Shown: one piece after another, positions 24,186-41,642 of the stretch
How positions within the stretch are numbered: the first letter of the stretch is position 1
Layout of the letters: each line of letters begins with the position of its first letter
From: Taeniopygia guttata
Lineage: Eukaryota > Chordata > Aves > Passeriformes > Estrildidae
Assembly (NCBI RefSeq): GCF_048771995.1
Contig: NC_133050.1
Coordinates: 1,872,501 to 1,936,500 of the forward strand
Direction of reading: 5' to 3'
Length of the DNA: 64,000 bases
The notes under the pieces: model-generated
What the model was told of the DNA's origin: nothing
What the model saw: only the letters and a program-made list of their open reading frames with translations
The model's database searches: none
Program-made: the position numbers and the translations under genes

Positions 24186-27100
24186 TCTGTCGAGCTCTAG
24201 AGTGGTAACTTAATCAGTAATGAGCAGGAGGTACCCACCTGAAAAAGAAGCAGCAGTTGAGGTATGTTTAGGATGATACTTCCCAATGTGCCAGGTGGAT
24301 GTGTGTAGCAGTTTTCAGGTTTTTTGTGTGTGGCAGTTACTGAAACACATCTTAAAGGGCTATGTTTTCATTCTCTTTGTTTCTTTGCTTGGTTGTTGTA
24401 CATTTCTCAATCTCTGGGCTGGGAACAACGCTTTGGTCTGTTACAATTTTTATATTTGAGGATGCTTGTGAAGAAGAGCAGTAATTTTACCCAGAAGTCA
24501 ACTAAATGAAAGTTACTAGATGAGATGCTTGTGGTCATGTAATTTAATTTTTAATGGACTGCTTTAGTGAAAATCTCATAAGTGTGGGTTTTTTCTCTTT
24601 CCTTACTCAAATTTTTGAAGGCTGCTGAGTCTTTAAAAGGGTTTGGTTTATGAGGTAAAGTACATTGCATAAAGCTAAACCCCAAAACTCATCAAAGCAC
24701 TAGTAAAATCGGGGAGTATAGACTCCCTTTCCTGTTTGCCAGTGAGCTGTGAGATGATGCTGGGCTGGCTGCAGCCATTCCTGCACATGCCAGGTGCTAT
24801 CCTGCTGTCAGAAGCATGGAGATCTCTGCTAATCTCACTAAAGTCTTCAAATGAAAATATGTAAGATTGTTCTCCAGAGACATGCCATATTTTATCTACA
24901 TATCTCTAATGGAAGTGATTTTTGTATACTTCAGAGCATGTTCCATTGGTGCTGTTTGCCAGTATACAATGGCTCATATCCCTCATGCAAAGGGGCCTCA
25001 ACATCCTTTTCCATCCTCTCCCTCTGCCCTTCAGAGATGACTTTTGGCTGAGAATTCAGGAAATTACACCTAATTCACCTTCTGTGTGCTGTCATCTTCT
25101 GTGGCTTGTAGAATGAGCATTTATTGACTTCTGCTTTGCAAGGCCTGGCAGGATGTGGGTTGTGAAACTCGACGTGTGCTCGGCAAACCCTCCGGAGGAA
25201 GGAGCCGTGTGTGTGCCTGAGCAGATGCAGCAGTTGCACCCGGGGCTCTCTCCCTCTGCATCCTTGTCCCTGCAGGCCTGGAGCTGTGGGGGCACAGAAG
25301 GAATTGTGTCTGGAGGAGCAGCACACAGCCACTTGCTGACACCTGTGCTTCCTGTCTGAAGGAGCTGTTACTGGAGAGGGGCTGTCGAACTGACCAAGTT
25401 AGGGAGTACCAAATGCACTGGCTTGGGATGGAGTGACTCTTCCTCACATTTGGGAAATGATAGGTGTGTTTGCATGCATGAAAGCAGGGGTTTGAATGGA
25501 AATGGTCAGATTCAGGCCCTCTGTGTCTGGAGAGGGGACTGGGGGTTTGGGATATGGGAGATTGTGGCCTATGGGAGCTGTTCTGGTTGTACAGCAGCAT
25601 CTGATAGCTGCTTGACACCTTTTGAAGGTCTGCATTACTCATCTCAAGCATTCAGAATTCAAAGGCAAGTGTCCAATTTCCTGAAAGATCAGTCTATAGC
25701 ATGTTGTGACTTTACTTTTTCCCAGTTTCCCTTTCAGCCTTCAAGTTTACGTCTGAAAGTAGGATATTTTCAAAGTGATTGTAGTGGTGTTGAGAATTGC
25801 ACTGATTGAGAGGAAAAAGGTCAAGTTCTGTCATCATCCCAACAGACTGGGAGTAATGGTAAAGTTACAAGCATGGCTCTAAAGTATTTTCTGGATTTCA
25901 AAATGCTCATGCCTTCTGGAGTTTGGGTTGCCTTTATATTAAAATTATTTTTTGGAAAAAGCTTTGTTTTCAAAGCAGACGGTGTTTCCATCTGTTAATA
26001 TTGTACGTGGCACTATTTTCAGGCATAAAATACAGTCTGTGCAGATATATTTAGCATTTCTATTGCATCTGTATTTGTCTTTTAACCACCTTAATCCATA
26101 AATTGCACCTGAAAGAATGAAAGCATTCAAAAGCAGAATTTTCTCCTTGAAACCTGCCATACCATAATAACATTTTTTGGGGAAGGATGGGAACACACAC
26201 ACACACAAAAAAAAATATTCCCCCCAAGGTAGGCTCCATGGCTGGGTATTTGTAGCAGAAATTATCTGCAGTGTACAAATATGTTTACATATTTCATTGT
26301 TTCATGGAGCGTAGAACTGAGATACATGGTGAGGGCTGGTGGAAATGAAGAGGAGTTTATTGCCACCTTAATGAAAGGTTTGTGTGTGCTACTGAAGCCC
26401 TCACTGAAGGAGTTGTAATGAGGTAATTGCCATGGGAGAGGAGCTGGTGGCACAACAGTAAAGGGGGAGATGCAGTGGCTGAGTGGTGTTGGAGCTGTGG
26501 GATGCACAGGTACTTCCAGAGAGCCCAAGCCCACTGCACAGTGCTGCTGTCACAGTAGTTGGCTGGCCAAGCTCATTTTCCAGCTCCTTACCTTGTCGTG
26601 TTGTTGTTATAGATTGATCTTACTTCTCCGTCTGCTGGCTTGTGTGCTTTTAAAAATCTGTATCATTAGTGTTGTTCATTGAGATCTGTTGCTTTGCTCT
26701 AAGACCAATAGTCTCATCCCTGGTAATGTGGGAGTTGTGTTGCTTCCTGGATCACCTCTTTTACCACAGGTCTAAAAAACCTGTCTGACTGTCACAAAAA
26801 ATGTTTTGTGTGAGCTATTGTTAACTTCCGTATTGTGAAGTGACATCTTAAATAATGTTTGTTCTCCCTCTCCCTGACTCACCTGGCTGTGCTTTCCCAG
26901 CAGGGCTTCAAGCTCTTGGAAGTGCCAGCAGGAGCTCAGGACTGGTTTGAGGTGTGCTGGGTGGTAAAGTGAGAGGGGCTGTGCTGCTGTGACTCAGGTG
27001 TGTGTGTTACCTGAGAGTGTTGGCTCAGAACCAGAGCAGGGGGTGCGAGTCAGTGGCAGAAGTGTTCTGACAGAGCCCAGGAGGCAGAAGAAATAATGTT

Positions 27101-30100
27101 GTTTCTCTTAGCTGATGTTTGAATATCAGTGCAAGTTTACTGTTGAAAAAAGCTTTTTCTCAGTCTGAGCATCACTTGCCTGCTAAGGCAGACAGAAGGA
27201 CTAGGGACTTGTTGATTTTGGGCAATATTTCATTGCTGAACACCCATGAAATAAATGTTCTAGACTTTTGCTCTCTTTTTAGTCCCAAGAGTGGCTATAT
27301 AATGTCCCCAGTGTATTGGTCAGTCCAATCTTCCCAAACTCTTGGAGTCTTCTACTGCTCAGTTCCCGCTGACTGCATACCAGCCCAAATGCCCAATAAA
27401 ATTCTAAAAGATCAGATCAACTGACAGTCCTAGTGCAGCTCCACAGAGGTGGATTTTTGCTGGCTCAGTCAGCTGAGTTTAGTCTGAAGAGCTGACAGAA
27501 CAGTATAAAACACTGGAGCAATAAGAATCAACAGAGAATTGCCAGGGAGAGAAACAGGAATAAGTGCCTGATCTTTGAACCAACTGATGAATAAATGACG
27601 TATAATCTAGTGGGGTATTGATTGACATGTGGTGCTACAGAACAGTCAATGAAGAACACAGGCCTGGGTTTGGCTAGATGTGTGGCTACAGTCTTGGCAC
27701 ATGGCTCTGTGTCTGAGGCCCTGGAGGGGATGGAAATGGTGAATGAAGCACAGACTGACAAGAGGACTGGCAGCCTCTTTGTTGGTGCCATTCATTCCTC
27801 AGCAAGTAGGATTTTTCTCTGAGGGAAATACAAACTGGGGACTTTGGTGAGCTTTTTTCCCCTTCCCTCCTCAGTCTTCCTTCGGGTCCTTCCTCCCTGC
27901 CTTGCTGTTTCTTACAGGCGCTGGCTTTGGGATCCAGAGCAAGTGCCAGAAATGCTTCCCATTGCTGGCTTCTCAGGATCTAATTTTGCCTTCTGACAAG
28001 CCCAGCTCTCAATGTCACACACACTGACACGCTGCCGAAGAGCTGCTGTAGTTGGCAGAGGATCCAAATTGTGGGTTTTGTCACTTAAAGCTGAAGATTC
28101 TTTTTCTTGCCCATCTAGGACCCAGTAGTGATCCCAGTGTAGTGCTGCTGTAATCCCCAGCCTGGCTGATTAATGCCTTTGCCTCTCTGTGCTTGGCCCT
28201 GCATCCAGGTAGCTGTAAGCAGAATGTGCTTCTGATATTGCTGAATGATAGAGGGGCCATCAGATACTTCCTGTGTTCTGCTGGAAAAAATACTTATCGA
28301 GCAGATTGTTTTTAAATATAAATCCATATGAAACCAAGCCTCAGAAAGGCCCACTGGAGTAAAATTTCTATTGAAAAAAAAGACATTCAGGTGATATTCT
28401 ACCTCTTAAACTATTGCTAGAAGCCAAATAGTGTTTAATCTCAGTTTCTCTACTGCAGTGACTGGCTTTTAGCTGTAAAAGCATGAAAGTTCCTTTAAAA
28501 TTGGAGAGTGTATGTTTGCAGTTAAAATTTAATTTTTGTTGATGCTTTCCTAGTCTGAAAAGTATCCTGTAATTAGATTCCATTTTACAGCACTGCTATT
28601 AGTGCAAATCACAGTGGTTTTGTATTACAATTCATAGCCAGATATTAAAAGAACAAATACAAACCACAGTGAAACCTCTGTTGTGTTGTAACCACAATCA
28701 ATACCAGACTGTAAGAATGCAAAATCCTCAAATTAATAACACAACATCTAATGGCAGAGAGTATTAAGCAGTGTAAAGAGCTAAATAAAAGTCAATTTCT
28801 TACATATAATTCTTATTTAAAAAAACCTGCATGCAGACCTAGTCACATGCACATGCTCAGCTTTAAAAGCCAACCAGGCAAGTACAGGAAAAGCCTTACT
28901 TGTTGTGAAAGCTTATATTTTTAAAGAAACTTGCTAAATGTTGGAAAAGTGTTTCATGGTTGCCTGGGAACAGCAGAACAGAAGTAAAATAACTAATTGC
29001 TCACTTTTAATCTCTCAAATAGATTTTAATTTTTTAGAGTAAAACTGTGTGCTATTAATACAGAAAATAATATTATTTTAGAAACAGTGTAATCCCTATT
29101 AAAGATATGCACATATTTGTGTACATTGTTTAGGTATATAGACTAGATATAAACAAACAATTTTCAGGTTTAAGCTTTCAATTAGTGTTTCAATTGCCCA
29201 TTGCCTACTGCTGTGGGCTGTTTTTTCCTTGATTAGATAAAGTACTTTGAAATTCTGGGTCAGCAGTTGATATTGTAGTTTCAAAATCCTCTAAAACTAC
29301 TCCTTATGGAAGCAAAATACTGTTGGGAGCTTAAGGTTCGAAATGGGATTTGCAGTTTTCTTGCAGTGGCTACGAGCAGAGGCCCGTGCTCACCCGGGCT
29401 GCAGCTGTTAACTCTCAGATAATTCAGTGCGCTGTGATGTGTTGTTTTTCAATAGATACGATTTTAGTTAAGGAGAAATTCAGTTTTTTGCTGGTGTGGA
29501 TTTGTTGGTTGTGCCATTAAGAGAAGGAGGTGAAACCTGTGTCTGGGAACTCAGTCATACGTGACATTGCTGTTTGTTTGGAACTCCCATCCTGCTCCTT
29601 GCTGGGTTAGAGAATTTTCCCCACACATCCCAGGTAGGCATTTTTGTACATCTTCCAGAGAAAAAGTCCAAGCCATCCAGCTTCCCCAAATTACAGGGGG
29701 GAATCCAGTGCCCGGTTTAGGTTGCATTTACCAGAGAGCGCAGCTGTCTGCTCTAGAAGTTTTCATCAGAGCTGTGCTATCCGGAGGAGCGATTCCTGAG
29801 CAGCTTTGTCACCCATCAGTGCTTGCTTTCATTGTTTTAATCCTTCAAAGGGCCCTTGTGAGCGGATCCCGGGCACACAGCGGGGGCTGTTCCGGGCTGG
29901 GTTCCCGAGCAGCTCCCGGCGCTGCCTCTCTCCCTCCCTGGCTCTGGGCTGGGACGGCCCCGGCTCAGCCCGGGCACGGGGCTGAAGGGCCGGAGTGACT
30001 AGCAAGGGCTTTGGCTGCTGCAGCACTTCACTGGCTCTGCACTTACCCCTCAGATGTGCAGTGCTGCTAGCTCAGATTTACTTTGAAGAGGCTTGGTTTT

Positions 30101-30402
30101 TAATAACTCTTCAACTTTTGTTGTTGTTTTATCTTGACGGTTTTGGTACACTGGAAGGGAACTCTGGGCTCCACTAAGTAATACCCTGGGCCTGCTCCAT
30201 GGGTTTCGGGGAAAGTTGATTGATTCCATGGTGGAGAGAATGGTGAGCTTGCCTGCCCTGCCTCTGGCCTGGGCTTTCCCCATCCTCGGCCCACGCTTGC
30301 CTTGGCTGGGGTCCTTGAGGAGCTGCTGCCATCCGCTCTTCCCAAAGGCAGCGGCTGGGCACGCAGCAGGTGCCGGGTGAATTGCTGGGATCCGTGTGCT
30401 GA

Positions 30403-30615
<213 letters not shown>

Positions 30616-31286
30616 TGAGATCTGGAGCTGCACAGGCGCATTTCACTTCCTATGCACAGTCTTTTAGGCTTTCCATCGCCGTGGAAAAGTAAAAAGTTTT
30701 AACTTCTGTTTGCCTCAGATAAGTGTTAATTACTTTAATGATACACCCAGGAAAAAATGTAATTCTTAAAACCCCCACCCCCAAAAATCCACCAATAGAG
30801 GGGGTGATTGAAATATAAAAAAGTGTTTAATAAAAATGACTAGCGCAAATTCAGATACTTAGTATTTGAAAAGCTGGAAGTTGCTTTTGTGTCTGTCATA
30901 CAATATACCTGGTTAGTTTTTATAGTGAGAGAGAGGCAAAGCCGGATGGCCAATTAAATGCCGTGCAGTCACTAACTGAAGGAGTTTATGGGCCTTTATT
31001 GTCTGTGGGTGAAAGTCATCTCTGGGACATGAGAGCACTGTAGCAACTCTGCATAAGCACTCCCAGACAGCACCTGTACCTGTCAGTGTAAATGGAGATC
31101 AGAGTTTCTGCAGATTTATTCTGCAGTTCAGTGAGGAAGGGAACTGTTTTTCTTGCTTTCTGAGTCACTGTTTGACCATGAGTTTCTTCATGAAGGTCAT
31201 GACCAAGTTTCGGTTCCTTCAGTGTCAGTGCCTTGTGTCACTGGCTAAATTTGAGGTGCATCTTAACTTATCATTGTTCTTGATGA

Positions 31287-31502
<216 letters not shown>

Positions 31503-32281
31503 TGAAAGTTCTAACTGTCTGATACATGCACTAGCTTTATTTGTCACACTGTTGATTGTTTGAAGCCAAGTGGAGAATTTTAAGGAGTTTCTCTGGATCA
31601 TACCTGGTGAAGTTGTCTGTTCCTTTTTTTCTTTTGAGCTGAAGTAGTCTAAAGAATTTTGCAAAAGGATGTTTTTGTGAACAGTCAGGTATCTGACAGG
31701 AGGTTCCGAGGTGATGTTTGAGACCAGCCACCTATTGCTCAATCTGTTTAACTACTACACAAACACTTCTGGGACACACCATTTAGGCTTACAAGAGTCA
31801 GTGCATTTGTGAATGCATTTGTTATTTAATAGGAGCAGAAAACTTCTGCTTTTTGTAGCATCAGAAAAAGAGCCATGATCTGATATGAATTCCATGCTTA
31901 CAACAATCAAGTTTTGTGCACACACAACACTCCAAGCAAGGGAGTTTTAGAACAGCTACTGAAGGGAAATAATGTGTCAAGCGGCTATAAAAGGTGGAAT
32001 TAACTGTTTTGGTTACTGTGCCCATCCCACCTGTGTTTGTAAACTGTGAATGTCAGGTGAAGTATGGTAATATGGTGATATGTTAATAATGAAAAGTAAA
32101 TTTGTTTTTGTCCTATGTGCAGTGCTGGATTTGTGGCTTGGTGTTGTGCAGATTCAAGGGTACTTCATGGTTCTTCTTGTAGGGATAAAATAGAGAAATT
32201 TCCCAGGGAAATAGGTCATGGTTTATGTTCCAGGAAGACTCTATGCTCGTTCTCTGTTTATATTTTAATCTGGTTGTTTGA

Positions 32282-32386
<105 letters not shown>

Positions 32387-33788
32387 TAAAGTAATTTCCT
32401 TTGGTCTCAAAAGTTGGTTCAGTCTGATGCGTAAAAAATACTTCCCCACATCTAGCCAGTTTACTGAACTGGTGCCTAAAATGATAATGTTAAGGGTCAG
32501 TTGTTTCAGTTTGGGTTTTTTTAACCTACTCAGCAGCCTGGGCACTTTGTTCTCTGTTTAATTTAACTGATAGTGTTAGTGAGCAGCTCTGGTAGCTCCG
32601 ATGCCATAATTAGAAATAAACAGATGCAGTTGTTATCTTTCTGAAACATCTCATGCAGAAGGAAGATTTACCAGTAAGATTGTTATCTCAGGATTTCAGC
32701 AGAGTTTTATTTTTCGCTTTTGAAGGGAAAAAAGTCACTTTCCATTTCAGAAAGGAGCTCTCTGAGCCTTAAGAGTTTCAGGTGTCAGTGGACACTTAGT
32801 TCTGGTGTTGAAATAGGAGGATTCCTTGTGGGGAAACCAGTTCTCCTACAGAGCAGAATGGTTAACAGCCGACTTCCATCCTCCACCTGACACTCCAAAT
32901 ACGCTGCAGGTGGGATGGGGGGAGCCAGCAAGACTTTGCTCCTGGGCAAACACAAACTAATTTTGCAGCCTTAGAGAAGCAGCATTGGCTGGGGAAAGCC
33001 TGCTAAGCCCATAATACACCTGAAGCTGCAGGTACAAGTGAGAGCCAGAATGAATGGCTTAGTGGGACTGGATATCCCAAGTCCTGGTACATATGGAGCT
33101 TTTTTTGTCAGTATAACTATTTGCTGATGTGATTTTAACCAAACTAATATTGATATATTCTCTACTGTTAGCATAACTATGATACCATAGAAATGTTCTA
33201 CAAGTGGTACAGCTTTGCAAAATAAATCATAAATTGTCAGGAATATGTTAATATCCATAACTGTTCTCCATATGGCTCCACTGGTTTTTCTCTGAACGTG
33301 AACATGAAGCCAGGCAGATCATGTGCATACAGAAGGTGACACCATGTGAAATATGCTCCTCTTTCCAAAATTTCCTGTCATTTGCCCGTTCATGGCAAAT
33401 TCCTTCCCTCTCTTTTGCCACTTTTCACTGAAATTTCTAACAGTTACTACAGGTTTTCTGCTTGCAGACTATTTTCATAGTCATTTGTTAAATACGTCCT
33501 GGCTTCTTGAGGGAGGTCAGAGTTGCATTCTGGGTTTGTTGAGCTATTGCTTTTATAAACATAAGCTTTGGGTCTTGCACATCAGTTCTTTTACAATATA
33601 GAGGGGTTTTGCAGTCTCATCTACTGAACAAACTGGAGAGGTAATTGTAGACAACATGTGCAGTCTTGTGATAGCTCACAAGCAAGCTTCAGACAAACTT
33701 ACCTTTCACAGAAGTTAGCTGCAGATACCTCAAAGAATGAGTAAAATTGGGATATCTGGTCCCAGGCAAGTATCTTAAATCGGCTTAA

Positions 33789-34082
<294 letters not shown>

Positions 34083-34317
34083 TGAATGAGCATCTGTTTT
34101 TCTATAGTCTCCAAAATGATCTTCATATCGACATGAATTTTTTCTTCATTCTTGCACTGTGTGCACAGAGCAGATCTCTGTACCATTCACTGTCCCTTGC
34201 ATTTTGTTGTGACAAAAGTCAAGATGAAACTAAAGAGCCAAATAATAAAAATAAAATTACAGCAAATAATGGTTTACACTTCTAGATTCTAAATTCCTGC
34301 TTCATGGTCTGTTTTAA

Positions 34318-34599
<282 letters not shown>

Positions 34600-35229
34600 T
34601 AATGTTTAATACTGTTTTCCTAAGGCACACAGTGATAGAGCTGTTTAGTTCTTTCTGTCAAAAAAATTGTGACTCTTAAGAATATACTCTTGCAGATTTG
34701 TCAAGGATGTGGAGACAAGGGTAACTTAAAATGAGAGCTAACACTGTGATTTTAGTTGTTGACAGTCACTAAGGAATTGACTGACTTTCTTGCTTAAATC
34801 AAATTTAGATTAGTAACTTTTCTAACAGAAAATGTTTTATTGGCAAATGGATTTGCTCCACAAAGTGAAGCCTTTATAAATGTGGGTTATCTGGCTTTAT
34901 GCCCATTTCAAAATGCAGTGCCTTGAGTTTTCTCTCCTTTTTTCCCTTCTGTCTTTTTATTTCGTTTGAAGCTGGAAATCACTTGAATGTTAGGTCGAAA
35001 TACTGAGATGACATTAGTTGGGAATTGCAGTTTCACAGACATACAATTTGCCAAGAAACTCGTTTTGTGTGTGTGATGTCAGGACAGAAGTGCTATTTTT
35101 ACAAGCCACTAGAAGTATTGATTTCATATGTGCACTAGGCATCAGTAAAAAGTAATCAGCAATAATTAGCAGCAGATAGCCACTGCCACACCTGCTTTTA
35201 TTGTTTCCTATGTTTTGTTTCACGTCCAG

Positions 35230-35576
<347 letters not shown>

Positions 35577-36164
35577 TAATTAAGTTGGCAAAAGATCACT
35601 TAAATCATGTCTGTTCCCCTCAGTCACTGTAGAAATGTATGGGGCTTTATTTAATGTTTACATTTCAGTCCTTATATTCTCTAGTGAGATCTCTCCAAAG
35701 TGCTCGCTGTCCTGCAGTGAAGTGGGGAGAATGTTTATTTGCAGTGCACACTTAGCTTTAGAATAGCCAAAGAGGCTTGAGGAGTGCCAGGAGAATGCTG
35801 CTCTTGGCTTGTGCTGAACCATGTGTTCCTTGACTGAGCCGCAGGTATCTGCATGCAGGGTGTGTCCTGGCTGCCCAGCAGCACTGTCTGTGTGGTAGCT
35901 CCTGCATATTTGGGTTGGTACTGCTGCAGTCTTCTGATTGAATAATGCAATTTCTGGCCTTGTTTCTGTGATTTTCATGCTGTATCTCCACGCTTCCGTT
36001 CAATGTTAGCTTTCACAGAAAAGGAATTTTATTCATAAAAGTAGCTCAATGTGAAATAGGTTTTATGTACTTTCTTTTATCTGTGTAGTCAGCAGTTTAA
36101 AATAATGAATGTTCATCTGCAGAGTGTGGGCACCAGAAGCAAAATGCTTTTCTCCATTAGATAA

Positions 36165-36320
<156 letters not shown>

Positions 36321-36534
36321 TGAAATGTTTAGATACTTTTCTGTGACTGTCTCCTAAATCCTGACTTGCTTTGGAATTGAGTGATTTCTTATTTACATTG
36401 AGACAGGACAGTGCAAAGCTTGTTGTTTCTTGCCTCTTCATTTTTTCATTTGTTTTGTTGTTGTTACTTTTTAAAAACAAAGCACTCTGGGTGATTCATG
36501 TGAAGTTATTGGAGTCTGAAGTGCTGTAGAAAAA

Positions 36535-36775
36535 AAAATGGAACTTGGGCAATGTCTTTCAGGTTGGATGGGGCTTGGAGCAACCTGAAATCACCCAGTG
36601 CCACCCCTGCCATGGGCAGGGACACCTTCCACTGTGCCAGGCTGCTCCCAGCCCCAGTGCCCAGCCTGGTCTTGGGCACTGCCGGGGATCCAGGGGCAGC
36701 CACAGCTGCTCTGGGCACCTGTGCCAGGGCCTGCCCACCCTCACAGGGAAGAGCTTCTTCCTTAATTCTATATAC
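36535..36775 (-). mobile_element. CR1 LINE 3' tail (antisense)
   Basis: Within intron 8: AAATCACCCAGTGCCACCCC, CCATGGGCAGGGACACCTTC, GGGGCAGCCACAGCTGCTCT and CCCTCACAGGGAAGAGC, the reverse of a CR1 tail. Confidence 0.85.
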
Positions 36776-37312
36776 TAGGTACCAAATACACATAGTTCTT
36801 AAACTGCAGAGGAAACGAAATTTAGATAATTCAGTTGCAACAAGAAAAATTTTATTGAATTACTGCTTTTGAGACTATTTGATCTAGGGGAATATTATTT
36901 TATTTCCCCATAATTGCTTTTTGGGATACAGATCTGAGTTTGAGCTAGAGCTTAGTAGTCTGCCTTTGAGACAGTATATTCATGTGTTCTTTTGTGTTGA
37001 AGAAGGAAAAAATTAGAAAAATACTGCAAAATATGAACTACTTAGTGGTATAAATATAGGTACTTTCATGTTAAATTACATTTAACATGAAATTTAAAAA
37101 GAAACTTTCTGTGTAGTTAATGTCTCTAAAGGTAAAATCTTACTGAAAGACTGAAACTTCCACAGGGAGAGTTCTAATCAGTTTCAGAAGTGTGTCTTTG
37201 AACTGTGTTATTAAACAGTTTGCTTACTGACTTCTTGTTGTATGTTTAGGGCTTTCTGTCCTCCACTGACGTCAGTACCTGTGGCAATTTCTGTTTCATG
37301 TTTTGGTTTTAG

Positions 37313-37558
<246 letters not shown>

Positions 37559-38574
37559 TGAGCTGTCTTTGAACAGATTAAGAACCAAATTCTAAAATCC
37601 TTTCTTCATGAAAACTGTCAGTTGAGTCAAAAGAGGATTTGCTTAAATTAAAGACTGTGGGATTTTGCTCCCGAGCATGTGGCAAACTCCTGTTAGGGCA
37701 GTGGTACACAGCACTGATTTCTTTTCTTGGGGCAGATCCTTGTGCTGGGCAAGGGGCCTCTCACAAGGCTGAGGGAATTTTACACTTTATTGTGGTAGGA
37801 TCATCACTCATACCCTGACCTTGTTCTGCAGTCAGTTACATCGGGGAAGTTTGCTATCAATTGGTAAGTGACCTTAAACTCTGGAATGACAATTTGCCAA
37901 ATGTATCAGCCTGCACATTTCTCCAAATTAATATTCATTAACTTTCTGCTGGTTGGGCAGGCTGCTGAATGTATGGCTAACTAGGGCACGTGGTGTGGAA
38001 GTGAATTGCTTTTGCTTGAAAATTAAACACTTGAACCCATTTGCTGTAAAATCAATTTAGTGATTCCTTGAGCAGGATTTAGTAGCTCCTTCAATGTGAT
38101 ACACCTCAGTCATTTTCTGTGTCAGAGATGTTTTCTTCAGTGGAAGAACATCCCTTGAGAGTTGTTCTTCCCTCAGAACTGCAGCAACACTGTGTTGTGC
38201 CAGAGGGTCGTAGCACTGCAGTGACAGCAGAGCTGTGAAGGCCAATGTTTGGGAGGGAGGGCTGAGCAAGGGCGCTTTCAGGCTGAATTTTGTACACAGT
38301 GGGATGAGCAAAGAGTAAATATAGGTGTTGAGCCTCCAGATTGGTTCTCCAAGGGAGGTCTCAAAATAGGAGCAATGAAAGACTATCTTTTTTCTTGCCT
38401 TTTAAATTAATGTGGGCACCTGGATCTTCATAACATCAGCGCTCATTTAGTACAGTGGCACACCTTGCTGCCAGGAGCTATTTGCTCACTAGGAGCTCTG
38501 TTCATAAGTGGTCCTAAATAGTTTTCCTTCCTCTCTGAGGTGTTTTCAAGGACATGTCTGTACCTAAGGACTAA

Positions 38575-38805
<231 letters not shown>

Positions 38806-39567
38806 TAACTCGGGCAGGCACACTGAGGCCTGACACCACTGAGCTAGGGCTGACTGTGGATACTTCAGGCACAGTGGCATCCAAAATGTAACTTGGAGGA
38901 GCTTCATGGGACGTTAGTTACAGGAGTTAATATACAGTTTTAAAAAAGCACCAAGAAACCAACAAACATAAAATCCCACTGACTTCTACCTCTTGTCTTC
39001 CCTTCCTCTCTCCCTCATGCATGCACCACACACCTATGCCTGGAATGGTTGGGAATTCCAGGAGCATCCCATATGCAAAGATCCACAGCAATCATTAGAG
39101 GCTGCCCTTTGCTGGCAAGGATGGGAAATACGAATGGGAGTGTGAAGTGACTACAAAGAAGGGCATGACAAGTTTAATTAGCATCACTCTGCCAGCCTTG
39201 GACATCAGTATTCCTCACTGGCCACACGCCTTGTGCTCCTAATACAAAGTTCCAGGGAGGCAAAGGCCACAGCTTATTTACAGAAGGGATGATTTCCATG
39301 TTTACTAGGTGTGTCTTTGCTCCCAAGTTGTCGGTTATTCCTTTTGCTTCATGAAGCAAATGGTTTGTAAGCCAGTATCCAGTATCTCCAGTCCAAGTAG
39401 GGAAAAGAAAGTTGTGCTTTCTCAGCCCAGACTCTTATCCCAGGCCAGTGATACCCAGACCCTGCACTCAGGTGTTGGATGCACAACTCCTACCTCTCCC
39501 TTTTGGCATAAAGTAGTGCTCAGTGTCGGATCTGTGTTAAGTAAACTATATGCAAATAGGCAGCAGG

Positions 39568-39825
39568 ACACTTGGTGCCAGGCTCTTCTCCCAGGTAACA
39601 AGGGATAGGATGAGAGGAAACATCCTCATGTTTAGATTGGATATTAGACAAAGTTTTTTCACAGGAAGAGTTGTCAAGCCATGGCACAGGCTGCCCAGGG
39701 CAGTGGTGGAGTCACCATCCCTGAAGGGCTCAAAAATTATGGGGTATGGGACCTGAAGACAGTGGTGGACTTGATAATCTCAGAGGTCTTTTACAGCCTT
39801 TCTGATTCAGTGACTCCATGGAGAG
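39568..39825 (+). mobile_element. CR1 LINE 3' tail
   Basis: Sense fragment in intron 10: GTAACAAGGGATAGGATGAG, TTTAGATTGGATATTAGAC, GGCACAGGCTGCCCAGGGCA and GGTGGAGTCACCATCCCTG. Diverged. Confidence 0.82.
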
Positions 39826-41432
39826 AATCAATCTCACAGGATTAAATTGCATTCTCCAGTGTAAGTCTAAGGGCAGCTACACTGAGTTAAGCCCTGCATA
39901 ACTCTACTTGTCTGTTCTGTGGGATTAGTTTGGTTTACTTCATGCTATTCCTGACCACACCAGCAGAGTGTGGTAAAAATTCTTAGTACTAAATCTGCAT
40001 TTGCAGTACGTCATAATTCTGCTGGAGTTTTCCCAGTAAAGGAAAGGAAATGTGGTTTTGTTTCCTACCTCTTTCACGGTTCGGTTCTCACCTTATCTTG
40101 CATATATAATGAAGTATTTCACTAGAGAACATTCCTTCATGGTACTGCAATAATTTTCTCGCTGTTCTTACTTTACTCTGATGTTTTTCTATAAAAACAT
40201 AGAAACCTTTTTCTCCCAAGATTTAAATTTTGCTGAAACTGAGACCTTTCTTCTGGTCTCTAGATTCCACAATACAACTGGTCAACAGCATACACACAGC
40301 TCAACTGTTCCTGCCTCTCCATCAGAGTTTGCCTCCCACTGCATAGCTTCAGTCAGGCTATTTCAAATGGGTGAATAAAGTTTTTCTGAAAATAAATTGA
40401 AAGGGATTTTTGGATCTAGCCAAATTCTGTTTATAGCTGAAGTAACTCGCTCCAGAAGGTACCAGAATGCCTGGCAGGTTTTCCTTTGGCAGCTATCTGG
40501 TTTGTTGGGGGTTGCTGTGTTCATATTTGTGCCAATGAGATGGTTTCTGTTGCCCTCCTTCGGCGCACGCATGAGAGGTGCAGTGCAGCTGTGCGAGGTG
40601 GGCACCTGGAGGTTCCTGGGGAGGGCACTGCTCCCAGGTAGCAGTGTGGAGCTCCCTGCCAGGCTCTGGCTAATGGTGAAGCTGCATGGGAAGCTGCTTT
40701 ACCCTTCCTCTCCTCAGTGCATACTGACTGTCAGAGACAGAAAGTGTAGTGAGGCGTCTGGGGTTTATGGCAGGGACCTGAGTCTTCATAGTTATTAAGA
40801 ATTGGGTATTTCTGTTTTATGTTTTCTGCTCATCTCCCTGTTTCAGCTGAAACACCTTTACAAATATGCTGAGCCCTTGGATTCTTTCAGCCTTTCTCAC
40901 CACATCCCATGCATCTCCTGTAACACACCTCTGCCTGTTTATTTGTCTGTGTCCTTCTGTAATCAGATTGTGCATGTGCTCCGAGAAAGGAAGAAGGGAA
41001 ATGACCCTCCTCTTCATTTTCTTTTTTTTCTCTTTCCCTGGTAAAAATTACTAGTTAAGCTCCTGCATAATTTAGATTTGTTTGTTTTCCGCACTGTCCC
41101 TCTAGAGAAGATTTATCACCTTGTTCATTTTTAATTATGAAAAAGGTTAAAGGAAATGCTGAGGAAGTTAAAGAAATTAAAACAATACACATTTTAAAAT
41201 GGCTCCAGTGTTCACCTGTGTTTTACTGTGATGGAATATTTGACATTTGTTTTGGTGTGTGAAAGAAGCTGAAATTAAAATGAAAGGTAGAAATCTTCTC
41301 ATCTCTCTATTGCCTATTAAGTTCTGAGGTGTTATTTTATTTGTATGTCCTATTCTCAGTGCATTCCTGGTTTTCACACAAGATATCCAAAGCTGTGGAA
41401 TGTGAAAACCATGTACTTGATTAAATATTTGA

Positions 41433-41642
<210 letters not shown>
